DNA of 64,000 bases from Halostagnicola sp. A-GB9-2. GTDB taxonomy: Archaea; Halobacteriota; Halobacteria; Halobacteriales; Natrialbaceae. Numbering within the stretch: the stretch's first letter is position 1; each line of letters starts with the position of its first letter. Location of the stretch: NCBI RefSeq assembly GCF_030068615.1, contig NZ_JASJOC010000006.1, positions 186,001 to 250,000 of the forward strand, in the 5' to 3' direction. The notes beneath the pieces were generated by a model. The model saw only the letters and a list, made by a program, of their open reading frames with translations, did no database searches and had not been told where the DNA came from. A program made the translations under genes and the position numbers. This document shows positions 54,067 to 61,963 of this stretch, one piece after another.

Positions 54067-54774
54067 TCAGCGCCGAAACCGAACCGGCGATAAGATTGAT
54101 ATGTTCGTACTTGCAATAGCAAGTTGCGAAGGAGGAGGATGGGGGGAATCTGTTGTTGCCAACAGTCCGATCATCGCCAACACACCATTCCTTCCCCAAC
54201 GCATACCCAACACTAGGGTACCCAACGTCAGGCCGTAACAGGCCTTTTGCAGCCGGGAATCAGGGAACGCCACACTCACCAGACCCGTAGTGTGACCAAT
54301 TGGCTGCTGGTTCGTTGGTCGATGATCTTCGCACGATACTATCTTCGTTTCTCCGAAACTGGCTGTCCGATAACATGTTCCCCGGAACTGACTGGTCAGA
54401 AGCATGGTGGTTGAAATCGCCAGCAATAGACGTATCCGCTCGAGTAATGTGACCACAGTATGGCGACGAAACCACCACTCGAATGTCCGCTCTGTCACGA
54501 TCCAATCAGACACGGTCAAAAACTCGAGCACCACCTCGTTCACAATCACCAAAAACGCCAGCTCGCGAAGTTCGTCGCCACGGAAACGGTTGCCATGGAA
54601 AGCAACGAAATCTCGGAGTAACAGCGACTGAACGGTCTCTCCCCGGACATAATTGCTGAGACGATTGTTGCAATTGACACCATTGATCAGTGATAAGAGC
54701 CGCCTGTCCGCCGTCAAACCACAATATTCTACGACGTTATCGATACTGCCCATTAGTTTGTGAACCATGTTCAC
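54067..54774 (-). CDS. Doubtful ORF with hydrophobic segments
   Basis: This 235-codon frame translates to a protein with three hydrophobic stretches (ELAFLVIVNEVVLEFL, VTLLERIRLLLAISTTMLL and LTLGTLVLGMRWGRNGVLAM). It is neutral to basic and cysteine-containing, unlike most proteins here, and the region has lower G+C. It could be a foreign or decaying membrane protein gene, or chance. Its first codons lie inside the 54758-54776 palindrome. Confidence 0.35.
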   Translation of the reverse strand: MNMVHKLMGSIDNVVEYCGLTADRRLLSLINGVNCNNRLSNYVRGETVQSLLLRDFVAFHGNRFRGDELRELAFLVIVNEVVLEFLTVSDWIVTERTFEWWFRRHTVVTLLERIRLLLAISTTMLLTSQFRGTCYRTASFGETKIVSCEDHRPTNQQPIGHTTGLVSVAFPDSRLQKACYGLTLGTLVLGMRWGRNGVLAMIGLLATTDSPHPPPSQLAIASTNISILSPVRFRR

Positions 54775-54776
54775 AA
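54758..54776. promoter_or_regulatory. Perfect 8-3-8 palindrome upstream of the lipoprotein gene
   Basis: TTGTGAAC-CAT-GTTCACAA is a perfect 19-base palindrome. It lies just before a TATA-like TTATTACGATATAG (54780-54793) and 34 bases before the lipoprotein ATG. This is where an archaeal repressor or activator would bind. No regulator gene is adjacent. Confidence 0.5.
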
Positions 54777-54809
54777 CCTTATTACGATATAGCGCCGATT
54801 TTTACTCGG

Positions 54810-55538
54810 ATGCAACGACGTGACGTTCTTATGGGAAGTGGTGCAGCGTTCTCACTGATACTGGCTGGCTGTGCTGGCGACGACGCGGAGGATGTCGAAG
54901 GTGGGACGCGCGATGATGACAACGGGACTGGCGACGACAACGGTTCGTCGGGTTCCGCGGATCTCGAAATCGTTGATCACGATCTCGTCGTCGAGGAGGG
55001 AGCGTTCTCAACGGATATTTACGTGGCGGCGACTGTCGAGAACAGCGGCGACGAACCCAGCGGAGATATCGAACTGCAGGCCGATTGGTACGATAGCGAC
55101 GGAAACTATCTCGACAATGACGCCGGTCGACTCACGTCGCTCGAGGCCGGTGAGACATGGTCAGCGCGCGTCTATCACCACGGATCGGGCACAGAGGATG
55201 TCGAGGACTACGAACTTGAAGGCGAGTTCGACGAAGATGCCCACGAGCCCGCAGATGGGTTGACACTGGCCGATAGTACGATGGAGGTCAGAGACGACGA
55301 GTTGGTCGTCGAAGGCGAAATCGAAAACGAGACTGGCGAGGAGCAGAGTTACGTGGAGATTGTGGCGAAAGTCTACGACGAGGACGGGGTCGCGCTGGGC
55401 GACGAATGGACCAACGTCACCGACCTTCGAGCCGACGAGACGTGGGCGTTCGACGTCGAGTACTTCTCTGCGGACATCCGAAACCGCATAGACGAAGCCG
55501 AGGATCACGACATTCTGATCAAGGACTCGAGCTGGTAG
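54810..55538 (+). CDS. Exported lipoprotein with FxLYD-like domains
   Basis: This 242-residue protein has a Tat-like start (MQRRDVLMGSGAAFSLILAG), with the lipobox cysteine in LAGCAGDD, an acidic Asp/Gly linker, and then two similar beta-rich domains of the FxLYD type. The first runs about residues 50-135 (IVDHDLVVEEGAFSTDIYVA) and the second about 145-240 (MEVRDDELVVEGEIENETGE). It is probably anchored outside the membrane. Function unknown. Confidence 0.85.
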   Translation: MQRRDVLMGSGAAFSLILAGCAGDDAEDVEGGTRDDDNGTGDDNGSSGSADLEIVDHDLVVEEGAFSTDIYVAATVENSGDEPSGDIELQADWYDSDGNYLDNDAGRLTSLEAGETWSARVYHHGSGTEDVEDYELEGEFDEDAHEPADGLTLADSTMEVRDDELVVEGEIENETGEEQSYVEIVAKVYDEDGVALGDEWTNVTDLRADETWAFDVEYFSADIRNRIDEAEDHDILIKDSSW

Positions 55539-55648
55539 CGCGCCGAATCCCGTCTGTTTGGATACCCCACTCATCGGTTGCTACGAGCAAGGGTATCCAC
55601 GGGCCATCAACCGCAGAGTACTGGAATCGAATGGACCGTCTGCACACC

Positions 55649-55693
55649 GTCAGACACTCGTCTGACCGGTTTTTCACCTACTGAGTGTCTGAC
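55649..55693. repeat. 11-base perfect inverted repeat
   Basis: GTCAGACACTC (55649-55659) and GAGTGTCTGAC (55683-55693) pair perfectly around a 23-base loop. The loop itself holds GGT-TTTTC-ACC. It may be a terminator-like hairpin or the edge of a decayed mobile element. Nothing else is identified in 55539-55807. Confidence 0.6.
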
Positions 55694-55807
55694 TGAGGTA
55701 CAAGTGAAACGGCCCCCCGTCGTCGGTATGGTGATCGACCCGTCCACTCGTACACGAAACCGACAGTTCCACCGACAGCGTGTGCCAAACACGCGGAGAA
55801 CAACACG

Positions 55808-56005
55808 ATGACGACGGTGACGATGGCGATTCCGATGGTGGTGACAGCTATCCGATTGGTCTGGGCGACGCGAGACCGACGACGCGTGACGCTCCGCGAG
55901 CGGGTTCGAACGATCGTTCCATTCGTGCTCGTCCTGTTCGTCATCTCCGTCGCGACGCTCGGCTATCTCGAACTCGTCGCCGCGCTACTTGAGATTCTGG
56001 AATAA
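55808..56005 (+). CDS. Small membrane protein candidate
   Basis: This 65-residue frame has two hydrophobic segments (TMAIPMVVTAIRLVWA and VPFVLVLFVISVATLGYLEL) split by a basic loop (TRDRRRVTLRERVRT). GGAG sits about 10 bases before the ATG. Its last 21 bases overlap the decayed transposase on the other strand. It is plausible but unsupported by a recognised family. Confidence 0.4.
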   Translation: MTTVTMAIPMVVTAIRLVWATRDRRRVTLRERVRTIVPFVLVLFVISVATLGYLELVAALLEILE

Positions 56006-56284
56006 GTGAGCCGAAAGCTGGTCTGTGACCGTGGCCGCGGATTCGTCCGTTCCGAACCACGGCTGGAGCAACGGCCAGAGACACTCTGTTTGGTTCGTAT
56101 GGACGCCGTCTTCCAAAACGTATTCCTCGTCGTGAAGGACGGGTCGATGCTCATTCTCCATGGCTTGGTAGGCCGGTAACTCATCGGTCCAGACCTCTCC
56201 CAGCGGCTTGGAGAGGCCGTCTATCTCCTCAATCATCGGGCCAAGTTCGTCGTCATAGTTCGTTCCCTCCTCAGCAGACACCAC
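55985..56284 (-). pseudogene. Transposase fragment (IS1595/ISXO2-like)
   Basis: The translation contains GEVWTDELPAYQAMENEHRP and EDGVHTNQTECLWPLLQPWF, which match the C-terminal catalytic part of DDE transposases of the IS1595 group (W-DE-Y, then HTN-E-W). The N-terminal half, the first catalytic aspartate and the usual end are missing. No inverted repeats were found. It is a remnant. Confidence 0.65.
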
Positions 56285-56316
56285 TCAAAGCACGTCGCGG
56301 CAGGCCGCGACGAGCG

Positions 56317-56440
56317 TCAGTTCATCTCCCTGTTCTCCCGTCCATCGTGTTCATCCTGCGTTAGCAGATCGTTCAAGATCAAGTTGACCCGAGTGACGCC
56401 CCGGCCGTAGCGAGCCGCTTTCTCGCCGTCGTGTGCGGCT
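56317..56440 (-). other. Coding-like remnant behind the LolA-like lipoprotein
   Basis: In a frame different from the lipoprotein gene and partly overlapping its end, the minus strand reads IEVAAHDGEKAARYGRGVTR then VNLILNDLLTQDEHDGRENR and stops at 56317. There is no start codon, so it is not a clear gene. It could be the tail of a lost ORF next to the transposase debris. Confidence 0.3.
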
Positions 56441-57218
56441 ACCTCGATTCGACCGTGGCGTTCTCCGGCGGCTCGAACTCGAACGTCTCGTCGTCGAGTT
56501 CTTCGTTGAACGAGACCGTCTCGAACCGTTCGATCATCTCGTACCGTTCGCCGTCGGCGTTCTCGAAGATCATCCGCTCTTTCAGCGGGTAGTCGTACTC
56601 GTCGTCGACCCAGACCGTCTGCTCGACGACGTTGAGTTCGTCGGGGACGTCGACCGCCTCGAGCGCGTAGACGTATTCGGTGCTACCGATGAGAACGGAA
56701 ATACCGTCTTCGACCCCTTCATCCTTCAGATCGATGTCGAGGACGTTGGTCTCGCGGTCAGCAATCACTTCGGTTCCTTGGTAGTCGAGGTCGTACCACT
56801 GGAGTTGTTCGGCAGCCATCTCGGCTCGATCCGACCGCACGTTTTCGCTCTCGAACGGTTCGTCAGTCTCGTGGTGTTCCGCGAGCGACAACTCCGGATA
56901 GTACCACCACGCCCCCGACGCGTTCGAGGCGAAGACGGCCCCGTCCTGATCGGGTTCCGTCGTCTCGAGAACCTCCTCGCGGTAGTCGACGTAGGGTCGT
57001 TCGTGGACGAGAACCGTTTCAGAAATCGTCTGGTTGCCGCCGGTTATGTCGATCGTCATCTCGCCGGTGACGTCCTCGAGATCGTCGTCGTAGACGAACG
57101 TGCTCTCGAATATCGCCTCCGAATCGGGTTCCTCGCCCGCCGGGAGCGTGAGACAGCCGCCGAGGAGAACGAGCAGCGCGAGCGCGCCGAGGAGCGCCAC
57201 GAATCGACGAGAGGCCAT
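56439..57218 (-). CDS. LolA-like exported lipoprotein
   Basis: This 259-residue protein has a signal peptide with lipobox (FVALLGALALLVLLGGCLTL) and a body of beta strands: MTIDITGGNQTISETVLV, WWYYPELSLAEH and IGSTEYVYALEAVDVPDELN. The pattern is that of outer-membrane lipoprotein carrier-like (LolA/DUF2092-like) proteins common at the archaeal surface. The function in archaea is unknown. ATG at 57218 is preferred over 57239. It ends next to a coding-like remnant. Confidence 0.82.
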   Translation of the reverse strand: MASRRFVALLGALALLVLLGGCLTLPAGEEPDSEAIFESTFVYDDDLEDVTGEMTIDITGGNQTISETVLVHERPYVDYREEVLETTEPDQDGAVFASNASGAWWYYPELSLAEHHETDEPFESENVRSDRAEMAAEQLQWYDLDYQGTEVIADRETNVLDIDLKDEGVEDGISVLIGSTEYVYALEAVDVPDELNVVEQTVWVDDEYDYPLKERMIFENADGERYEMIERFETVSFNEELDDETFEFEPPENATVESR

Positions 57219-57609
57219 GGCATAACGACAAAAATGCATCGGCCTAAACGTTTCTATCTCCGTGTCTGTTTAGCGTGGTTCCCCATAGATGTCTCTGCTT
57301 GCGAATTTTCTCCTTTTCCTCCCAGCACGGATGTCAGTTATCAGGTGGACCGAGTCCCCGCCGTTCCCACGTTGCTACCATCGTCGTGAGCGTTTCGTGT
57401 ATCCAGATCCCCTCCTCTGAACAGAGTCCACAGAAGATTTTTCGCATCACCACTTGCTCGCTCAGAGCGTAATGAGTACGAAAAATTTTGGTCGTGTCGC
57501 AAAGTCCTTTAGAACTATCTCGGTGCGGAGTGAGACTGCTCTCGGTGAATATCTATATCGGGTTTTGGACTGTTATACCCGCCAATTTCGAAGGTTATGT
57601 TCTCAGTGA

Positions 57610-57768
57610 CTGGCCGGGAACGACGAGTCGCCTGGAACGTCTAAACGGTTCGAAGATGCCAATCCCGAACTAAGCGAGCACGCCTGGCAGTTAGCTGCTG
57701 ATCGACTGCTTGAGTACGACGTCGGACTCGCGGAGGCTGTGGAGGTGCTCAAGAATACAAGCATTTGA
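57610..57768 (+). pseudogene. Broken acidic ORF fragment
   Basis: After an in-frame TGA (57607-57609) the frame reads SKRFEDANPELSEHAWQLAA then DRLLEYDVGLAEAVEVL and stops at 57768. It looks like a real acidic haloarchaeal C-terminal part but has no start codon. The frame continues upstream through the TGA to an ATG at 57472, with a basic translation. A nonsense-disrupted gene is possible. Confidence 0.3.
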
Positions 57769-57968
57769 CAAGAGGGGCGCCACGAGACTTTCACATTCAA
57801 ATTATATTATCTCACATAGGACTTTCATTCACCCCAAACAGTACACTTGGATTTGGTATTTCGATCACCCTCGTTGCCTACTTAGGTGGTGTTTATCTCG
57901 AAATGCCAGAACTGACCGAGGCTTCGCGGCCACTCTTATACCTATTTTTGGCTGTTTGGACATATTCG

Positions 57969-58190
57969 TCACAGGTCTGTTATTAGAAATATTTCGTTGT
58001 ACGATGGATGCAATAGATCGGAATATCTCACTGTTTTTCCGGTTTCGAGTGAATCGATCTTGACCGAGACGCCGAGATCCTCGAGGAGTCCCGCCTGCTT
58101 GTTCGTCAGCGAGGCTAAGCGAAGAGAGCCCAGTCCGGAGAGCGGTGGCCGCTTCCGAGCCCGAGTACCCGACGTCTCCGAGCATCCCGA
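57969..58190 (-). pseudogene. C-terminal gene fragment
   Basis: The minus strand between an in-frame TGA (58191-58193) and a stop at 57969 reads SLRLASLTNKQAGLLEDLGV then KIDSLETGKTVRYSDLLHPS and EIFLITDL. No start codon is present. It looks coding and may be the tail of a chromosomal gene cut by the element's insertion. Confidence 0.35.
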
Positions 58191-58258
58191 TCACGCGGCG
58201 CCGAAGTCGGGAACGGTCCGAACTGAACGGACATCGTTGCTCTCGTCTAGGACAACGC

Positions 58259-58645
58259 TCACCCATCACGGTTCCACTCGTCGTCATCACGAACGCCGGC
58301 CTCGGGGTGATCGCGGTCGGCCCAGGGGGCGAACAGCTTCTTGTCGACGTGGCCCATCCACTGCTCGCGCTCGAGCAGTTCGTCGGGCCAGATGTTCGAC
58401 GCCGGCGTGGCGAAGTCGGCGTCTGCCCAGTTGCTCCAGCACGCTTCTGGATCGGTGGAGACCGAGGGGTTGCGTCTGTGACCAGGCTCTTGGTCAATGT
58501 TGTCGACCGACTCGCCGGCGACAATCGCCTCGGCGGCCTCGAGGTAGCTGGGATCGGCGTCGGCTAGCCAGAGCAGTCGTTTCGCGCCGGCGTTCGGGTT
58601 GTTATCGTGAGCGAACCGAAGCCGTTCGAGGGCGCTGTCGCTCAC
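58259..58645 (-). pseudogene. Truncated primase/polymerase-like gene, N-terminal part only
   Basis: This 128-codon frame contains ANIWPDELLEREQWMGHVDK-type wording (seen: SNIWPDELLEREQWMGHVDK and FAPWADRDHPEAGVRDDDEW). This matches the start of primase/polymerase-type replication proteins of haloarchaeal plasmids and viruses. The families go on for several hundred residues; here it stops right after the first block. It overlaps the start of the next small gene by 4 bases (58642-58645). The element seems unable to make its replication protein. Confidence 0.55.
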
Positions 58646-58869
58646 GCCATCTCACCTCGTACAGCACCGCGAACTCGGTGACTGTTTGCCTTCGAGCAGT
58701 CGAAGCAGAGGGAGTTGTGCGGGTGGTCGCTGTTGCGATCAACCACGTACACCTCGCGCTCGTGGTTCTCGGGATCGAACGTACGCCCGCAGTACGTGAC
58801 GCCGATGAGACTCTCGACACAGAATCCATTGTGGCCAATGTCGAGGTTGACGACGTGGCCGGTCGTCAC
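58642..58869 (-). CDS. Small Cys/His element protein
   Basis: This 75-residue product begins MTTGHVVNLDIGHNGFCVES (GTG start) and has YCGRTFDPENHEREVYVVDR and SLCFDCSKANSHRV. Cysteines and histidines could bind one zinc ion. It overlaps the gene below by 4 bases and starts at the TGA of the broken gene above. It is typical of small unnamed haloviral proteins. Confidence 0.55.
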   Translation of the reverse strand: MTTGHVVNLDIGHNGFCVESLIGVTYCGRTFDPENHEREVYVVDRNSDHPHNSLCFDCSKANSHRVRGAVRGEMA

Positions 58870-59102
58870 GCCTGATCACCTCGCCAGTCCGCCCATGTCG
58901 ACTGGCCGTCGACGTTGGGGCGCTCGACCGTCTGGTCGGGATCGATCTACGGGAAGCCCTCGGTTCGCTCCTCGCCTTGGGGTTCGGGCTCGCTCGCGTA
59001 CTCGACGCGATCGCCCTGCTCCTCGTACTCGGGGCGCTCAGTAATGTACTGAACAGTTCCGTCGAGTGCGCCGCCGTGCGCCTCGCGATGACCGACTACC
59101 AC
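58866..59102 (-). pseudogene. Small element gene split by an in-frame amber codon
   Basis: From a GTG at 59102, with GGAGGTG seven bases upstream, the frame reads ALDGTVQYITERPEYEEQGD and EERTEGFP, then TAG (58947-58949), then IDPDQTVERPNVDGQSTWAD and WRGDQA to a TGA that overlaps the next gene's start. The second half is clearly coding. One base change (for example GAG to TAG) explains the break. Without the stop it would be a 78-residue protein. Confidence 0.6.
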
Positions 59103-59284
59103 GTCGCGACACCTCCGTTGGTTATCGCGATATCCGATTCATTACCACTCTTAATAGTATTCGGAGTATAAGTAAACCCACAAGAGGCGTCGGGATACCC
59201 CGAACCTGAATCGTGGGGTTATAAGTAATTTGGTAGAAGCCGGTGGAGGGACGCAAACCTGAGGTTGAAAGCCGCACGTAAGAA

Positions 59285-59293
59285 TTATATAAA
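59285..59293 (+). promoter_or_regulatory. TATA box of the integrase gene
   Basis: TTATATAAA is centred 25 bases before the ATG at 59314, which fits a leaderless transcript. The promoter faces right, away from the minus-strand genes on the other side. Confidence 0.75.
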
Positions 59294-59313
59294 TACAGCA
59301 CTTCGTGAAGGTC

Positions 59314-60573
59314 ATGTCTGATCCGGCCGATCGAGTCGATACGTTGCGGGATCGAATCCGGTCGAGCGAGGACGTGAGTGACGCCGATCGCGACGTCTTG
59401 CTCGAGTTCTCCGACGAACTGTTCCTCCGTGGTGCTGAATACTCTGATCATCGTCACGAGAAGTTGCTCCGTCACTGTACGCGCATCGCCGAGGAGGTCG
59501 GCGGCCTCGCCGACGCCCTCGAAGATCGCGCCGCCGCGAAGTCGGCGGTCCGTTGGGTCAACCGCCAGTACGACAACGAGGAGACGAACCGGGACTACCG
59601 TGTCGCGATCCGCGTCTTCGGCAAGCACGTCACCGAGGGGAGTGAGCCGCCTGAGAGCCTCGAGTGGATCTCCGGCCAGACCTCGAGTAGCTACGACCCG
59701 AAGCCTGACCCCCGTGACATGCTCCACTGGGAGGAACACGCCCTCCCGATGATCGAAGCCTGTCACAACAACCGGGACAAGGCCATGATCGCAGTCGCGT
59801 GGGACTCTGGCGCTCGGTCCGGCGAATTCCGGTCTCTCCGAATCGCCGACGTCACCGATCACGAACACGGGTTGCAAGTCACCGTCGACGGAAAGACCGG
59901 CCAGCGAACGATCACGTTGATCCCGAGTGTACCGTACTTGAACCGTTGGCTCCAGGACCATCCGACCGGCGATCGCGATGACCCACTCTGGACGAAACTC
60001 CACAGTGGGGAGGGGCTCTCCTACCAGATGTTCAAAAAGGCGTTCGAGAGCGCGGCCGAACGCGCCGGCGTCGAACGCCCCGTGACGCTCACCAACTTTC
60101 GGAAGTCGTCGGCTTCGCACCTCGCGAGCCAGGGCATGAACCAGGCTCACATCGAGGAACATCACGGCTGGACGCGGGGGTCGAAGGTCGCCGCGAGATA
60201 CGTCTCGGTCTTCGGCGACGCCGCCGATAACGAGCTCGCGAAGATTCACGGAAAGGACGTCAGTGAAGACGAACCCGACCCGATCGCGCCGGTACCCTGT
60301 CCGCGTTGTAATCGGGAAACGCCTCGCGACGAGGAGTTTTGTGTCTGGTGTGGTCAGGCGATTGCACGTGGTGCCGTCGAGACGTTGAAAACCGACCAGC
60401 GAAAGGTCCAGCGCGTCATCCTGGGCCTCGCAAAGAACGACCCGGAGATTCTCGACGACGTCGAGGAACGTGAGCAAGTGATCTCGGTCCTTGAGGAGGA
60501 TGCCGAACTCCAGGAGCGCGCCCAGGCCTTCGTCGACGAGCTCGGAATCGACGTCGACGTCGGCGATCTCTGA
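59314..60573 (+). CDS. int: Site-specific tyrosine integrase (XerC/D-like) with zinc ribbon
   Basis: This 419-residue phage-type integrase inserts and excises the element. Seen: an N-terminal helical DNA-binding part, then the catalytic domain with DSGARSGEFRSLRI (first Arg), VTLTNFRKSSASHLASQG (box II Arg, with Asn in the usual His place), EEHHGWTRGSKVAARYVSVF (His and the tyrosine nucleophile in ARYVSVF), and a C-terminal CPRCNRET/CVWCGQAI zinc ribbon. The start at 59314 fits the TATA box; GTG at 59305 is possible. No att site could be fixed. Confidence 0.93.
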   Translation: MSDPADRVDTLRDRIRSSEDVSDADRDVLLEFSDELFLRGAEYSDHRHEKLLRHCTRIAEEVGGLADALEDRAAAKSAVRWVNRQYDNEETNRDYRVAIRVFGKHVTEGSEPPESLEWISGQTSSSYDPKPDPRDMLHWEEHALPMIEACHNNRDKAMIAVAWDSGARSGEFRSLRIADVTDHEHGLQVTVDGKTGQRTITLIPSVPYLNRWLQDHPTGDRDDPLWTKLHSGEGLSYQMFKKAFESAAERAGVERPVTLTNFRKSSASHLASQGMNQAHIEEHHGWTRGSKVAARYVSVFGDAADNELAKIHGKDVSEDEPDPIAPVPCPRCNRETPRDEEFCVWCGQAIARGAVETLKTDQRKVQRVILGLAKNDPEILDDVEEREQVISVLEEDAELQERAQAFVDELGIDVDVGDL

Positions 60574-60578
60574 CTGGC

Positions 60579-60788
60579 TCATGCGTTTGCCTCCCGCTGC
60601 TGGCGCAGCGCATCGAGTTCGTTCTCAATCTGCTCGAGCTCGGGATCGCTCGCACCACGATCGAGAAGCGCCCACGCACACGCTCGAGCGTATCCGTCGG
60701 TTCCGTGGCGGAGGATCCGAACGAGCATGTCGCGGTTCTCTTTTACCCACTCGCGCAGTTCGTCGTCGGTCTGAGGAAGGTCGTTCAT
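60579..60788 (-). CDS. Small helical element protein
   Basis: This 69-residue product has ELREWVKENRDMLVRILRHG and LEQIENELDALRQQREANA, a coiled-coil-like C-terminus. It is last in the minus-strand operon and ends 5 bases from the convergent integrase gene. It overlaps the gene upstream by 4 bases. Function unknown. Confidence 0.6.
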   Translation of the reverse strand: MNDLPQTDDELREWVKENRDMLVRILRHGTDGYARACAWALLDRGASDPELEQIENELDALRQQREANA

Positions 60789-61039
60789 TTGTTGATCACT
60801 TGATTGCGGACGTAGAGCCGCTCCTCGAGCGGCCGGTCCATCAGCTCAGGTGACCCGGCCTCGAGGTCGACATCGTCGGGAACAATCCCGTCGTTGAACA
60901 GCCCCTGGACCTCGCTGTAGTCTGCCGGTGGCCGGCCGACCATCTGCTCGAATTTGTTTTTATGTTTGCGCGCGTGAGCCGGTCCGGCAAGCGGGTTCTC
61001 GAGTTCTTGCTCGCAGACGGAGCACTCGCGTTGGCTCAT
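60785..61039 (-). CDS. Small zinc-finger element protein
   Basis: This 84-residue protein has CSVCEQELENPLAGPAHARK and HKNKFEQMVGRPPADYSEVQ: C-x2-C followed by H-x3-H spacing, a single C2H2-like finger. Such small fingers are common in haloviruses and may bind DNA. It is joined to both neighbours by 4-base overlaps, so one transcript is likely. Confidence 0.65.
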   Translation of the reverse strand: MSQRECSVCEQELENPLAGPAHARKHKNKFEQMVGRPPADYSEVQGLFNDGIVPDDVDLEAGSPELMDRPLEERLYVRNQVINK

Positions 61040-61752
61040 TGTCGCCCTCCTGGGATGTCTCGAACATCTCCATAGCAGTCGAGTGCAACCGTGATCGCCC
61101 GCGCACGCCCTCTCGTGATGCCGAGTTCGTTGGCGACATCGCCGAGTCCTTCGTGGTCCTCGGTCGCCGCCTGTACGTCGGCCTCGGTCACTCCGTCGGG
61201 AAGTGCGATATCCGGCTCATCTTTCTCGCCATCGACGCCGTCGACGGTGATCTCGTCGTTTGCTTGGACGTCGTCGCCGGTGCCCGCCGGCGCGTCGTCC
61301 GCGGCATCCTCCTCGAGGTCGACATCTGGTGCCTCTGACTCTGACTCCGACTCGTTTTCGTCCTCGGTGGAGGTGCCGTTTTCACCGTTAGTCTCGTGAA
61401 CGCCGCGGTTGGTCATCTGGCGGTAGACCGCGCCATAGCCAACCTCGAAGCGTTCGGCGGCGGTACTGATATTGCCGTCGGCCTCGTCGTATGCCCGCTC
61501 GAGATCCTCGGTGACGGTGTGGTCGAGAACATCCGTCTCGTCGGGATCGCCCGTGTCGCCAGTTCGATCGTCGGGTTCGGCGATCACACCGGAGCCGTCG
61601 AGATCGCCGTCGTGAACGGTCACGGTCAACTGTCCGCGGATCGTGTCGTCGGCGGCCTCGAGCAACTGAGCGCTGTCGATGTCGATCGTCGTCTCCTGGA
61701 GGGCGTCGACGACATCGGCGAAGCGACGAAGCCCGTCGGCGGCTTCACTCAT
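61036..61752 (-). CDS. Helix-turn-helix element protein with acidic linker
   Basis: This 238-residue product begins MSEAADGLRRFADVVDALQE. Its middle has AYDEADGNISTAAERFEVGY and GAVYRQMTNRG, a helix-turn-helix of Fis/HTH-psq type. An acidic low-complexity stretch follows (about 125-175). The C-terminus has VANELGITRGRARAITVALD, a second small helix-turn-helix. A regulator of the element is likely. It is coupled to its neighbours by 8- and 4-base overlaps. Confidence 0.7.
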   Translation of the reverse strand: MSEAADGLRRFADVVDALQETTIDIDSAQLLEAADDTIRGQLTVTVHDGDLDGSGVIAEPDDRTGDTGDPDETDVLDHTVTEDLERAYDEADGNISTAAERFEVGYGAVYRQMTNRGVHETNGENGTSTEDENESESESEAPDVDLEEDAADDAPAGTGDDVQANDEITVDGVDGEKDEPDIALPDGVTEADVQAATEDHEGLGDVANELGITRGRARAITVALDCYGDVRDIPGGRQ

Positions 61753-61963
61753 CGTAATCACCGTACACGGGCTCGTCGAACTCCGCACCACAGCGATTAC
61801 AGTAGTGCGATGGGCCATCCGGACTGCCGGACGGTTTCCCAGTCTTCTTCCGGACCGCAAGTTGTCGACACTCGGGACAGCGTGGTCGTTCCTTGTTTGG
61901 CGTCGTCGATGGTGCTTGACGGGCGTGTTTGAGGTCGAAATCCTCGGGAATGATCTCACTCAC
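61745..61963 (-). CDS. Small zinc-ribbon element protein
   Basis: This 72-residue protein has CPECRQLAVRKKTGKPSGSP followed by SHYCNRCGAEFDEPVYGDYD, a clean C-x2-C...C-x2-C zinc ribbon. The start overlaps the end of the large zinc-finger gene by 4 bases. It is the kind of small protein that fills haloarchaeal virus and plasmid operons. Confidence 0.7.
   Translation of the reverse strand: MSEIIPEDFDLKHARQAPSTTPNKERPRCPECRQLAVRKKTGKPSGSPDGPSHYCNRCGAEFDEPVYGDYDE

Larger units (their letters stand above)
57219..58258. other. Decayed zone between chromosome and integrated element
   Basis: About 1 kb without an intact gene and with lower G+C than its surroundings. Two coding-like fragments, listed separately, are oriented toward each other. 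The right side abuts the truncated primase-like gene. This looks like the left border zone of the integrated element. Confidence 0.5.

Noticed and set aside
57472-57606. Small ORF MSTKNFGRVAKSFRTISVRS...
   Set aside because: Basic, no family and no clear promoter. It is in frame with the fragment at 57610 but separated by a stop, so it was kept only as context for that fragment.
59122-60582. Minus-strand ORF of 486 codons opposite the integrase
   Set aside because: The integrase frame carries catalytic motifs and a TATA box. The antisense translation has no recognisable domain.
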